A stretch of DNA of 64,000 nt, from contig JAVBMC010000047.1 in the NCBI GenBank assembly GCA_031552845.1, forward strand, positions 1 through 64,000, in the 5' to 3' direction. The position numbers and the translations under genes were made by a program. The DNA is from JAVBMC01 sp031552845 (GTDB lineage Bacteria > Verrucomicrobiota > Kiritimatiellia > RFP12 > DVOR01). The notes beneath the pieces were generated by a model, which saw only the letters and a program-made list of their open reading frames with translations, had not been told where the DNA came from and did not search any database. Positions 1-7,809 of this stretch are shown in pieces; position 1 is the first letter of the stretch; every line of letters begins with the position of its first letter.

Positions 1-3000
1 TCTGCGTCTTGGGCACAACCACCGGGATGCTGTAGAAGCCGAGGCCTGCGGTATTGTCGGTGTCGGTCACGAGGTAGGGAGTCAGGATGCCGTAGAGTTT
101 GTAGGCGGTTTTGACGCCTGTTTCGTTGAAGCTGCCGCTGAAGAGCCCTGTTTTGGGTGTGAGTGTCAGCTTCACGTTGTAGGGATTGTTTGTTTTGGAT
201 AGTGCGTCGACCCCTATTCCCTTGGCGTTGAACTGCACTGAGACTGCGGTGGTAATCGCATCGGCGTTTAATCCAAGCTTGTAGGGGTTCTCAGGATCGT
301 AGCTGGTGTTGTAAACGCTGTAGAGGCTGGTGAGTTGACTGTACCACCCGCCCGCGACGCTCGGCTTACGTTCAAAGGGGCCATTGGATGTGGTGGTTGT
401 GACGGTGTTGACCCAGTTGACGGGTTCCACAGTCTCAACACCCGGCTGGGCGTCTTGAATGAACTTGACGTTGAGGTAGAATTCCCCGCCTTTATACGCG
501 CTGGGCGAGAGTGCGATTACCGTGGAGACCTCTGTGTCAGTCACCAGCAATACACCACTGCCGGAGACGGCTGTACCATCGGCAAGCTTGCCTGCGGCTT
601 TGACGCCGCCCTTGGTATCGACTGTGAGGGTGACATACCCTGCCCCATACGAATCATCCTCCGGATAGAGCGAGAGGGTATAGTACCCGTTTACTGTGTC
701 TACGGCAGTTATGCGCAGAGCATGCTTCACCTTATCCTTCCAACCGTTGCGAACCGCTTGTCCGGTGTAGTCGCCAGTGGCAGTTGGGAGCGGTGTGACA
801 TCAAACATCCCTAAACCTGCCTCGCTCAAACTAATCGTCAAGCTGACGGCATTGCTCAGCTTGGGACTGGTGCAGATGAATGCAGTGCTGGTGACCGACA
901 TCGCGCCGGTAGTGAAATCAATCGCATCAAACGCATCGGCCTTGAGGGAATACTTCTTACCACCCAAACTCACCGAGCCGGTCAACTTGCCGGTCTTGCC
1001 CACCGTCAGCGTCAAGGCACTGTGGCGGGTAATACCGTTCGTTGTGGCAGTATAGACGCCGTTAAAGGTGCCGATGTATTCGGTGGGCAGGTCTTGTACA
1101 TCCCACGCAACGTTCAACAACGCGCCAGCCTTCTTGCCCTCCATCGCTTGTAGCACTGCGGGATAGGTTCCAGCCTTGGTCGGAATGCCCGACAGATAGA
1201 CTTGATTATCAATCGTCACCAACTTGAGACCTGTAGGGAGCTTACCGCTCTTCAGCTTGACGGATGTCGCGTTTGCTTGTAATGGCAACGGCCCCAGCTT
1301 CGCCCGCAGACCGACACGCAAGCCCGTCCAATCCAGCTGACCGCTCTCCTCGCTCCACTGACCTTGATCGCTGTTCGGATCGGTAGCATCGTCCAGTGTA
1401 TTGCCATCAAACGCCGGAGCAAACTCACAGTTAACAGGCACCAGTGTCGGCGCATCGGCAGAGCCTGCATTGAGCGTGATCTTGGTGGAAGCCGGAACAA
1501 TCCACTTGCCATCAGTTGAACGGAAATAGACCGTATAGGCGCCTGCTGTAAGACGTTGTGTGACATTGGCAGCATACCACGTTCGCTTATCCGTTGACCA
1601 CTCCACGCCGGTCACAGTCTGATCATTATTCGGAACGCACTCAATCCCCAACGAACCGGGGGCTTTGACATACACCGCCGTCATCGTCACATTTGCAGCC
1701 GGCATGATGATCTTGGTAGTCGCATCATTGATGCTGAAACCCTCTGCAAACACCACCGACGTCGGCGACACCGTCCACTTCTGAAACTCCTGATTCAACG
1801 ACGCGTCATTGGCCGTGATTTCTATCTCAGCTCCGGGAAGAGAGCTTACAACATCTGCCGTACCACTCTTCACTGTCAGTGTATAGATCTTATCCCAATG
1901 GGCAAAGAGCGTATGTGCAAGTGGTTGCAGAACAGTTGTGTTGGTTGTAATTTGTTCTCCACCTGAGATACTTGTGAACCATCCTACAAATTTATATCCT
2001 GTCCGCATTGGATTAAAAGGTGGCAGAATGTATTTGTTGTTATGTACCTGTATTACACTCTGATTGTCCGGAGCCCCACCACTTCCGTTAAAAGTCACCG
2101 TGCATGGCAATATACCCACTGGCATAAAATTCGCTGTCAATGTGCGACTGTCCGTAACCTTGAATGTATAATTTGTGCTGGTGCTGACGACCGACGAACC
2201 TTCCATCCAGTTTACAAACGTGTAGCCGGGGTCTGCAATTGCTACAACCGTACACGACGATCCCTTTCTTATCACACCTGCACCAGTAATGGTGCCGCCT
2301 TCAGCCAATCCAGCGGTTGCCAAGACAGTACGCATCGTGCCTGTTGACGAATCTTGTGTTACTGTGATAGCGATTGACTCTGCTTTTCCCTCATGAATGT
2401 AGGAGATCGTAATCTTTCCAATTCTCTCGCTTGACGTATTGTTCGCCTGTACTGAATAAATCAACGCTCCACTTCCGATTCCTGATGTGGTTTGTAATGT
2501 CAACCATGATGAATCGGATGCAGCCGTCCAGTCTATGGTAAAAGGAGAAATCATATCAATTGTTTGGCTTTCTGAATTTCTGGCAGGTGCAACAAGATTA
2601 TCAACCCATGCAAAAAAGGATCTTAATTGTGCTGTTATAGGTGGCACTACGCAAACCTCTCCGGATCGTACTGTGACTGCGATCGGATCTGGTGCTCGAT
2701 ATCTCGCGGTTCCATTAAACTCAAGAACATAATTCCCCGCAGGAATGCCGATGTTCCAATCTTTTGAGGATGTAGTAGTTAACAATTCAATACCCTTGCT
2801 TAAAGCACTATGACCATCTCCATGCTCACTGTTCAATCCTGTGACATCGGGCGTTATTTTCCGAACAATTTGGTTGTAGACTTTAGCCCCGGTCCCCGAG
2901 TAATTCACTGGCTGTTTTTTCTCATTGACTACCTGCAAAAAGATCGTACCACTTGGGTTGTGAAATGTCGAGGGCACCGCTGCACCACCTCTAATAGGTG

Positions 3001-4357
3001 CCTGAAGAAGTTCACTCTGAGATAATTTTTTGCCATTTATCAAGAAGTTTTTCACCAGTACGTAAACCGCATCGTTTGTGCCATCGGGGCAAAGATAAAT
3101 TGGATGAGTTTTGAATATCGTCGCATCGCCATGCGAACGGTTTACATACCGGACATCTTGTGTATCTCCGAGCGTTGCTGACCAATGGTGCACAAGTCCA
3201 TCCCAACACCAATTGTTTACATAATCCTCGAGTCCGGCTATGCACAGTACATTGGCGTCATTAATTTTCCTTTCTTCAAAATGCCACGCTTTGGCTAAAT
3301 CCCATAAGAACTCTGATCCGTATGCCATCTGCCTTGATTGTGTATCTACACTCATGTTTTGCCCGTAATGTGGTGTTGCAATCGGAATAAATCGCCGCAC
3401 ATGACTAGAATTGAGTATTCTTTGCGCTAATGCAGATCGTAAGACAATCCCGCCCATACTATGTGCGACTACATCTACAGGCTTGCCATGCATTGCTGAA
3501 AAGTTTTCGATCTCCAGTGCAACATTTCGCGCCAATGTTGAAATAGAAGCGTCAGGAAAACCATAATCATCGTATTTTTCTACAATATGAAAATTTTCTT
3601 GCACATAGCCAGCATCTTCGATTAACAAATCAGCCAAATTATTCCAAACACTTTCACTTCCTCCCCATCCATGCAAGAACACAACCGGAGTTCTATACCA
3701 ATACCCTGCATCAACATTACTGAACCCACTAAGCTGCTCATTGAATTGAGCCTTGACCGCATAATAATAAACCTTGTTGGGTTGCGCGGCAACATCTAGC
3801 ATCTCAACCACAGCCAAATCGTTTGTTATCATTACCATGGACAGGGTGTCCTCCGTTTCGCCCCGATAAACCTGATAGGTTATCCCATCACCTATCACAG
3901 GCGCCCACTCAACAAAAATACCGCTATCCCATGTACCATAACTGGCTTGAAGATTCTTTGGTGCTTCAACGCCGGCGCAATAGCCTTTATCTGTAGCCTT
4001 CTCGCTTTCTTCCGCACCCTCCACCGCCGATACCGCATAAGTATATTCAACCCCCGGCTGAGCAGTTGTGTCGTCATACGTCGTGCCCGTCACACTTGTC
4101 AACAACACACTATCCCGGTAAACCTTATAGGACGTTGCATCTAATACAGCACTCCATGTCAACCTCACACGATCCATGTAAGTGCCATCACTTGCAGAAA
4201 AATGAGTTGGGATGGGTAGAGTTTCATCCTCATCTGGGGGTGGGTTCGCCCCAGCATAACCCGAAGCAGTGCTTGCACCGATCATGCAAACCAAAGCTAG
4301 CAGTGGCATCCTCAACGAACAACCGATATATTTCGCGATGCTGATTATTCTTAACAT
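1..4357 (-). CDS. Secreted multidomain surface protein with FnIII-like and alpha/beta-hydrolase (lipase-like) domains; 3' end outside window
   Basis: The frame is open from ATG at 4357 to the window edge (1452 full codons). Comparison with the 20048-23608 gene suggests only about 16 codons are missing. The start has a GGAGG site a few bases upstream and a hydrophobic signal peptide. Residues about 40-210 hold two fibronectin-III-like segments (VRLTWSAVLDATSYKVYRD; FVEWAPVIGDGITYQVYRG). Residues about 225-360 look like an alpha/beta-hydrolase: an FLHGWGG oxyanion-type motif and VVAHSMGG, with the nucleophile Ser near residue 298. InlB/Listeria-Bacteroides-type repeats follow (TGYKFVGWF). The last 550 or so residues are almost the same as the C-terminus of the LRR protein at 20048-23608, also at the DNA level. 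A secreted esterase or lipase is inferred; the substrate is unknown. It is preceded by the same structured leader as the toxin-like operon at 57199. Confidence 0.85.
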   Translation of the reverse strand, partial: MLRIISIAKYIGCSLRMPLLALVCMIGASTASGYAGANPPPDEDETLPIPTHFSASDGTYMDRVRLTWSAVLDATSYKVYRDSVLLTSVTGTTYDDTTAQPGVEYTYAVSAVEGAEESEKATDKGYCAGVEAPKNLQASYGTWDSGIFVEWAPVIGDGITYQVYRGETEDTLSMVMITNDLAVVEMLDVAAQPNKVYYYAVKAQFNEQLSGFSNVDAGYWYRTPVVFLHGWGGSESVWNNLADLLIEDAGYVQENFHIVEKYDDYGFPDASISTLARNVALEIENFSAMHGKPVDVVAHSMGGIVLRSALAQRILNSSHVRRFIPIATPHYGQNMSVDTQSRQMAYGSEFLWDLAKAWHFEERKINDANVLCIAGLEDYVNNWCWDGLVHHWSATLGDTQDVRYVNRSHGDATIFKTHPIYLCPDGTNDAVYVLVKNFLINGKKLSQSELLQAPIRGGAAVPSTFHNPSGTIFLQVVNEKKQPVNYSGTGAKVYNQIVRKITPDVTGLNSEHGDGHSALSKGIELLTTTSSKDWNIGIPAGNYVLEFNGTARYRAPDPIAVTVRSGEVCVVPPITAQLRSFFAWVDNLVAPARNSESQTIDMISPFTIDWTAASDSSWLTLQTTSGIGSGALIYSVQANNTSSERIGKITISYIHEGKAESIAITVTQDSSTGTMRTVLATAGLAEGGTITGAGVIRKGSSCTVVAIADPGYTFVNWMEGSSVVSTSTNYTFKVTDSRTLTANFMPVGILPCTVTFNGSGGAPDNQSVIQVHNNKYILPPFNPMRTGYKFVGWFTSISGGEQITTNTTVLQPLAHTLFAHWDKIYTLTVKSGTADVVSSLPGAEIEITANDASLNQEFQKWTVSPTSVVFAEGFSINDATTKIIMPAANVTMTAVYVKAPGSLGIECVPNNDQTVTGVEWSTDKRTWYAANVTQRLTAGAYTVYFRSTDGKWIVPASTKITLNAGSADAPTLVPVNCEFAPAFDGNTLDDATDPNSDQGQWSEESGQLDWTGLRVGLRAKLGPLPLQANATSVKLKSGKLPTGLKLVTIDNQVYLSGIPTKAGTYPAVLQAMEGKKAGALLNVAWDVQDLPTEYIGTFNGVYTATTNGITRHSALTLTVGKTGKLTGSVSLGGKKYSLKADAFDAIDFTTGAMSVTSTAFICTSPKLSNAVSLTISLSEAGLGMFDVTPLPTATGDYTGQAVRNGWKDKVKHALRITAVDTVNGYYTLSLYPEDDSYGAGYVTLTVDTKGGVKAAGKLADGTAVSGSGVLLVTDTEVSTVIALSPSAYKGGEFYLNVKFIQDAQPGVETVEPVNWVNTVTTTTSNGPFERKPSVAGGWYSQLTSLYSVYNTSYDPENPYKLGLNADAITTAVSVQFNAKGIGVDALSKTNNPYNVKLTLTPKTGLFSGSFNETGVKTAYKLYGILTPYLVTDTDNTAGLGFYSIPVVVPKTQ

Positions 4358-4373
4358 GATTTCCTCCGTGTAC

Positions 4374-4700
4374 CTCTGATGTTGTGACGGAGAATAGCCC
4401 CGAGGCATAATAAAGGCGTACCCTCCAGATCATATCTCATCAAGGTATCACCAAACACCTATACCAAAATACGACAAGAGAGTACGCCACGTGTAGATAC
4501 ACGTAGCGCACCTTCTTATTCAGCCTTGGTAATTGAAATTGGTGATTTCTGATGAGGCTGTAATAAGCGGTGTGCTTACTTTTATCCACGCACGACTCAC
4601 AAGAGCCATGCGAGATTATGAAAAAGATCAGACAGATTTATAAGAGTCATCTGTACTGCCTTTGAGAATACTCCTTTTTGACGGGCATTGCAAGCATAAA
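4374..4700 (-). promoter_or_regulatory. Conserved promoter plus structured leader RNA, copy A
   Basis: Read on the minus strand, this matches 56862-57185 over about 300 nt. The promoter is TTGCAA (4688-4693), 17 nt, TATTCT (4665-4670). The predicted transcript starts with a hairpin ACAGAT/ATCTGT around an 11-nt loop (4632-4654). A long-range helix pairs 4550-4556 with 4436-4442 and 4541-4545 with 4448-4452. An ACGTGT/ACACGT hairpin lies between them. GGCGTAC/GTACGCC (4482-4488 and 4415-4421) could form an alternative, terminator-like stem, here followed by a weak T-run. The stems differ from copy B but still pair. The function is unknown; a riboswitch or attenuator is inferred. Confidence 0.7.
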
Positions 4701-4721
4701 ACCAAGTAATATGTAATAGGT

Positions 4722-4980
4722 GATAGGTAATAAGGGAAGAGACGAAGTAATAAGTGAAGAGGCTGACGCGATGCGGCGGTTTCGGCGAAACACGCCCTAC
4801 CCGCTGACGCACACAATGCCGGCGAGGACGCCGGGGTTAGCGAGGGGAGAGTAGCGGTGAGATCGGTGAGGTCGATGAGGCCGCGTACGGGCAAAGTCCG
4901 AGAGAACCGAAAACATTACCCCACACGGCGGTTTCGGTGAAGTGCCACAGGCACTACCTTCATGCCCTACCCGCTGACGC
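4722..4980. repeat. Dispersed repeat with a GGCGGTTTCGGCGAAAC hairpin
   Basis: The unit at 4742-4802, ending in a GGCGGTTTCGGCGAAAC hairpin and CGCCCTACC, recurs in inverted orientation at 19972-20047 and in shortened form at 4922-4980. No reading frame explains it. It looks like a non-coding dispersed repeat and lies next to the REP-like units. Confidence 0.6.
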
Positions 4981-5395
4981 ACATGAAACGCACAGTACCG
5001 GCGAGGACGCCGGGATTAGCGAGGGGAGAGTAGCGATGAGATCGGTGAGGTCGAGACGGGTGAGTCTGAGAAAGAGAAATCGAAGAGGTCGATGAGGATG
5101 CGTACGCTTGCGGTCGGCAAGCGGTGTTGTGGCATGTTTGTCGAACATGTCCTGTTTCGGCGGGGTATCCGCCGTGTTCGATCTCGTCGGGCTCCTCGGT
5201 CTCGTCGAAAAAACAACAACATAGTGCCGGCGGGGACGCCGGCGCTCCCAGGGTGGCGATGAGGTCGAGAGAGGTCGATGAGGCCGCGTACGGGCAGAGC
5301 CCGATGGAGAGGGAATCGCCGAGGTCGACGAGACCGATGAGGCCGTGTACGCCTGCTGGGAGCAGGCGGGATTGTGAATTAGTGTCGGCGGCATT
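4815..5395. repeat. Cluster of REP-like units (GCCGGCGAGGACGCCGG and GAGGTCGAYGAGRCCG)
   Basis: Three copies of a unit starting with a CCGGCGAGGACGCCGG palindrome lie near 4817, 4997 and 5227. Each runs into GAGGTCGATGAGG-type sequence, and most then have a GTACG box followed by a short hairpin. The hairpin stems differ between units yet pair within each: GCTTGC/GCAAGC near 5106, GGGC/GCCC near 5295, GCCTGCT/AGCAGGC near 5350. A related unit lies at 6176-6228 on the other side of the four-helix-bundle gene, and part of one at 56227-56248. There is no credible coding region here. Confidence 0.65.
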
Positions 5396-5404
5396 GGTTT
5401 GGGG

Positions 5405-5433
5405 TTGTTTTCCGTGGAGTGTTTGGCTATCAT
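5405..5433 (+). promoter_or_regulatory. Promoter of the four-helix-bundle gene, leaderless spacing
   Basis: TTGTTT (5405-5410), 17 nt, TATCAT (5428-5433). The -10 box ends 6 nt before the ATG at 5440, so transcription should begin at or next to the start codon. No ribosome-binding site lies at a usable distance. Confidence 0.5.
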
Positions 5434-5439
5434 TTTGTC

Positions 5440-6174
5440 ATGGAACTTTTTACACCTACAGGCGGTTATCGGCGTTTGGATTTGTTTACTTTGGCGACAT
5501 TGGTGCAATTGGAGACGTGGAGGTTTTGTCATCGTTTTTTGTCGCGCGAGAATGATCCGAAGGGACGGTTGTTTGACCAGATGACGCAAGCAGCACGATC
5601 GGGGCGGGCGAATTTGATGGAGGGGGCGGAGCGTGGGGCGACTTCGCGCGAGACGGAGTTGAAGCTTATTGATGTTGCGCGGGCGAGTTTGGCGGAGCTG
5701 TTGGGGGATTATGAGATGTGGCTGCTGTTCCACAATCAGGTGCCGTGGAAGTTTGAGCAGGAGGAGCCGGTGTGGCAGAGGCGGCTGGATCCGGCTAACT
5801 TTGGGCGCGATTTGCTACATGATTCGGGGACGTATGTGCTGGAGCAGCGTAAGAAATTCGCCGAGTGGCTGGATGTGGATGATAGCTGTATCGTGGCGAA
5901 TGCTTTATGCGTATTGATTCATCGGACGATGTTGATGATTCAGCGGCATCTGGAGAAGCAGGGCGAGAAGTTTAAAGCCGAGGGCGGTTTCCGTGAAAAG
6001 CTGACTGCCGTACGTTTGGAGGCTCGCGATATTCCGCAACCGACCGATAATGCCCCTGCCTGCCCTGAGTGCGGTAAGGCGATGCGTCAGCGTCAAAGCA
6101 GTAAGGATAACCGCTCTTTTTGGGGATGCACGAGTTTTCCGGCTTGTAAGGGTACCCGTCCGATTAGTGGGTAA
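5440..6174 (+). CDS. Four helix bundle protein with C-terminal topoisomerase-type zinc finger (suffix domain family)
   Basis: 244 aa. The first 180 or so residues match the 23S-rRNA-intervening-sequence four-helix-bundle family in its 'suffix domain' form (GGYRRLDLFTLATLV near the start; QAARSGRANLMEGAERG around residue 50). The C-terminus has a topoisomerase-type zinc ribbon: CPECGKAMRQR, then WGCTSFPACKG, giving four cysteines. Its function is not established; the zinc ribbon suggests nucleic-acid binding. I chose ATG 5440 because family members begin close to GGYRRL and because a good promoter ends 6 nt before it; an upstream in-frame GTG at 5419 would lie inside that promoter. The gene stands alone between REP-like repeats. 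Confidence 0.85.
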   Translation: MELFTPTGGYRRLDLFTLATLVQLETWRFCHRFLSRENDPKGRLFDQMTQAARSGRANLMEGAERGATSRETELKLIDVARASLAELLGDYEMWLLFHNQVPWKFEQEEPVWQRRLDPANFGRDLLHDSGTYVLEQRKKFAEWLDVDDSCIVANALCVLIHRTMLMIQRHLEKQGEKFKAEGGFREKLTAVRLEARDIPQPTDNAPACPECGKAMRQRQSSKDNRSFWGCTSFPACKGTRPISG

Positions 6175-6175
6175 T

Positions 6176-6310
6176 CGACGAGGTCGACGAGACCGATGAG
6201 GCCGCGTACGCCTGCTGTCGGCAGGCGGTATTATGAGCATGTTCGATGAACATGCCTCACCCCCGGAGGGATGTCTTCTCTGTTCGATCTCATCGGACTC
6301 ATCGGCCTCT
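6176..6310. repeat. REP-like unit downstream of the four-helix-bundle gene
   Basis: It starts with GAGGTCGACGAGACCGATG, as at 5323, followed by GTACG and a GCCTGC/GCAGGC hairpin. It belongs to the same family as the cluster at 4815-5395, so the gene at 5440-6174 is flanked by repeats on both sides. Confidence 0.6.
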
Positions 6311-6389
6311 TCGAAAATGTCGCGTGATAAACCACATCGTAGAAAAGCCATTCCATTCCCTGTTTTTCTTTGAGTTGATGGAGCATTCA

Positions 6390-6505
6390 GTTTAGCTCGT
6401 AGGCACGAGTGAGGTTGGCTCGTACTTGCGAGTGGAGTTGGCTCGTGGGTACGACCCAGGGTCACTCGCGCCTGCGAGTGAGTTGTACTCGTGGACGCGA
6501 GTATG
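6390..6505. repeat. Array of short palindromes (CTCGT...CGAG)
   Basis: About five small inverted repeats spaced about 23-25 nt apart: CTCGTAGGCACGAG, CTCGTACTTGCGAG, CTCGTGGGTACGA, ACTCGCGCCTGCGAGT and ACTCGTGGACGCGAGT. The arms are similar and the loops differ. A related array lies at 56405-56615. There is no coding frame. Confidence 0.6.
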
Positions 6506-6562
6506 GTTGCGGAGTTGTTGAGTTGGGTGTGTTTGTGACCGTTATTGGAAATAAATTGGCAT

Positions 6563-6597
6563 AAAAAAAGGCCTGTGGAGGGTGAACTCCACAGGCC
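6563..6597 (-). terminator. Rho-independent terminator of the first HU-like gene
   Basis: On the minus strand an 11-bp perfect stem GGCCTGTGGAG/CTCCACAGGCC with a 6-nt loop is followed by seven T. It lies about 20 nt past the stop codon of the gene at 6617-7324. Confidence 0.9.
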
Positions 6598-6616
6598 ACG
6601 GGTTGGTTAAGCAGCG

Positions 6617-7324
6617 TTAGATGACTTGGAACTCTGTCTCGCAGACGGAGCAGCGTAGCGCTTTGTTGCTGTTCATGCGCATTCGCACCACGAGCATGCA
6701 GTTTTGGCCGGGTTCGAGGTCTTGCGGGACTTCGACGGTTAAGCGCGTGGCTTTGTTGTCGAGGTAGCGCAGAGCCTTGATTTCGGTTCCATCGTCCTTG
6801 ATGAAGTAAACGCCTTCGTCCCCCATGAGCGGGTGGAACTTGAGGTGTTTGCCGTGGATGCCGATGAATCCGCCGCGGGTGAGTGTCGCGTTGACACTGC
6901 CGCTGATGGCATCTTCGACCGCGTTGATCACCGGGATGATGGTGCGCGTATCGATGGGTTCGAGCACAACCTGCCGTTGGAAGAGTGTGTTGAGTTCGTC
7001 CATGATCCGCAACCGCAGTCCGGTGATCGGGCCGTTGATCCAATCGCCTTTGGCGTCCTGCGTACCGCGCACGAACGGAACGACATCGAACAGTTCGGGC
7101 AGGCGCACGGTGACGCCGTTGGTGCATTGGGTGAGGATGACCTCCCGCAGAGCTTCAACGACGGCGATGGCATCGCTGCGTTTAACCTTCGGGTTGGCCA
7201 TGGAGAGCAGCTCATAGAAGCCGAACTCCGGGAGTTTATAGGCACGCGAGCTTTGAATGATGCTGATGCCTTCGATTTGTTGCTCAGGTGTGAGACCTTT
7301 ACGCTTTTGATACTGAATAGCCAT
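6617..7324 (-). CDS. HU-like DNA-binding protein with C-terminal extension (DUF4469-like)
   Basis: 235 aa. Residues 1-120 resemble the HU/IHF-like DNA-binding fold found in Bacteroidetes and PVC bacteria (SRAYKLPEFGFYELLSMANP; VEALREVILTQCTNGVTVRL). Residues about 125-235 form the all-beta extension often seen with it (GGFIGIHGKHLKFHPLMGDE). It probably binds DNA as an architectural protein. ATG 7324 is chosen over an upstream start at 7381 because of the AGGA site 10 nt before it and because the alignment with family members begins at MAIQYQKRKG. A paralogue lies at 24054-24782, and the two share their upstream DNA. It has its own terminator. Confidence 0.85.
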   Translation of the reverse strand: MAIQYQKRKGLTPEQQIEGISIIQSSRAYKLPEFGFYELLSMANPKVKRSDAIAVVEALREVILTQCTNGVTVRLPELFDVVPFVRGTQDAKGDWINGPITGLRLRIMDELNTLFQRQVVLEPIDTRTIIPVINAVEDAISGSVNATLTRGGFIGIHGKHLKFHPLMGDEGVYFIKDDGTEIKALRYLDNKATRLTVEVPQDLEPGQNCMLVVRMRMNSNKALRCSVCETEFQVI

Positions 7325-7358
7325 GGCTATTGTTCCTAACTGCCGCCTGAAGTTAAGC

Positions 7359-7613
7359 TGGCAGCCGGCGGCGTCTGTCAACCCGATGCCAAGGCGATTC
7401 CAAATAAACCGATTAACACACTCGCGTCATTGGTGGATATCCCCCTGGCATCTGAACTGCACGCCGGCCAAACGGACAGTCTGTATAGTTGATGGCTCCT
7501 TGGAGCTTAAGCTCCCGTATGTCGGGGGGCGGAGGTTCGCGTTGGAACTCCGAGCCACAAAATCCGAATCAGTGACGGGTCACTCAATGGGGTCAACGGG
7601 GCGCAGTTTAGCA
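7359..7613 (-). promoter_or_regulatory. Duplicated upstream region of the HU-like gene, copy A
   Basis: Nearly the same sequence lies at 24818-25036 upstream of the second HU-like gene. Both carry TTGACA (here 7376-7381) followed by the same GC-rich spacer GACGCCGCCGGCTGCCA. About 100 nt further upstream is a well conserved block around GGGGGATATCCACCAATGAC. The -10 box is weak here (TTAACT-like). The conserved block may be an operator or UP-type element; this is inference. Confidence 0.65.
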
Positions 7614-7754
7614 GATTGGGGATTAAAGTCAAGCGGGAAAAACTCATGCTGAGGCGCGGAGAAAAGAGAGGGGGCTAAAATGCGATAGAATCTTGCAGAA
7701 TCTGTTTTGTGGCGTCTTGGGAGGTGTGCAAAGGGCTGTGGCGGGGGTTTGAGG

Positions 7755-7783
7755 TTGCATTGTCAGGGGGTTTGTGGTATGCT
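7755..7783 (+). promoter_or_regulatory. Promoter of the malic enzyme operon
   Basis: TTGCAT (7755-7760), 17 nt, TATGCT (7778-7783). It lies 26 nt upstream of ATG 7810, leaving room for the GAAAGGGG ribosome-binding site. Confidence 0.6.
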
Positions 7784-7809
7784 CGTAGCTTTTGAAAGGG
7801 GTTGATTTT

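Noticed and set aside
4532..4600. Possible hammerhead ribozyme (CTGATGAG near 4549)
   Set aside because: The homologous leader copy lacks that core, and no matching GAAA box and cleavage site are placed correctly.
5440..6174. Avd-like four-helix bundle suggesting a diversity-generating retroelement
   Set aside because: There is no reverse transcriptase and no template/variable repeat nearby, and the C-terminal zinc ribbon fits the suffix-domain family instead.
4815..6505. CRISPR array
   Set aside because: Repeats are irregular in spacing, imperfect, and no cas genes are present.
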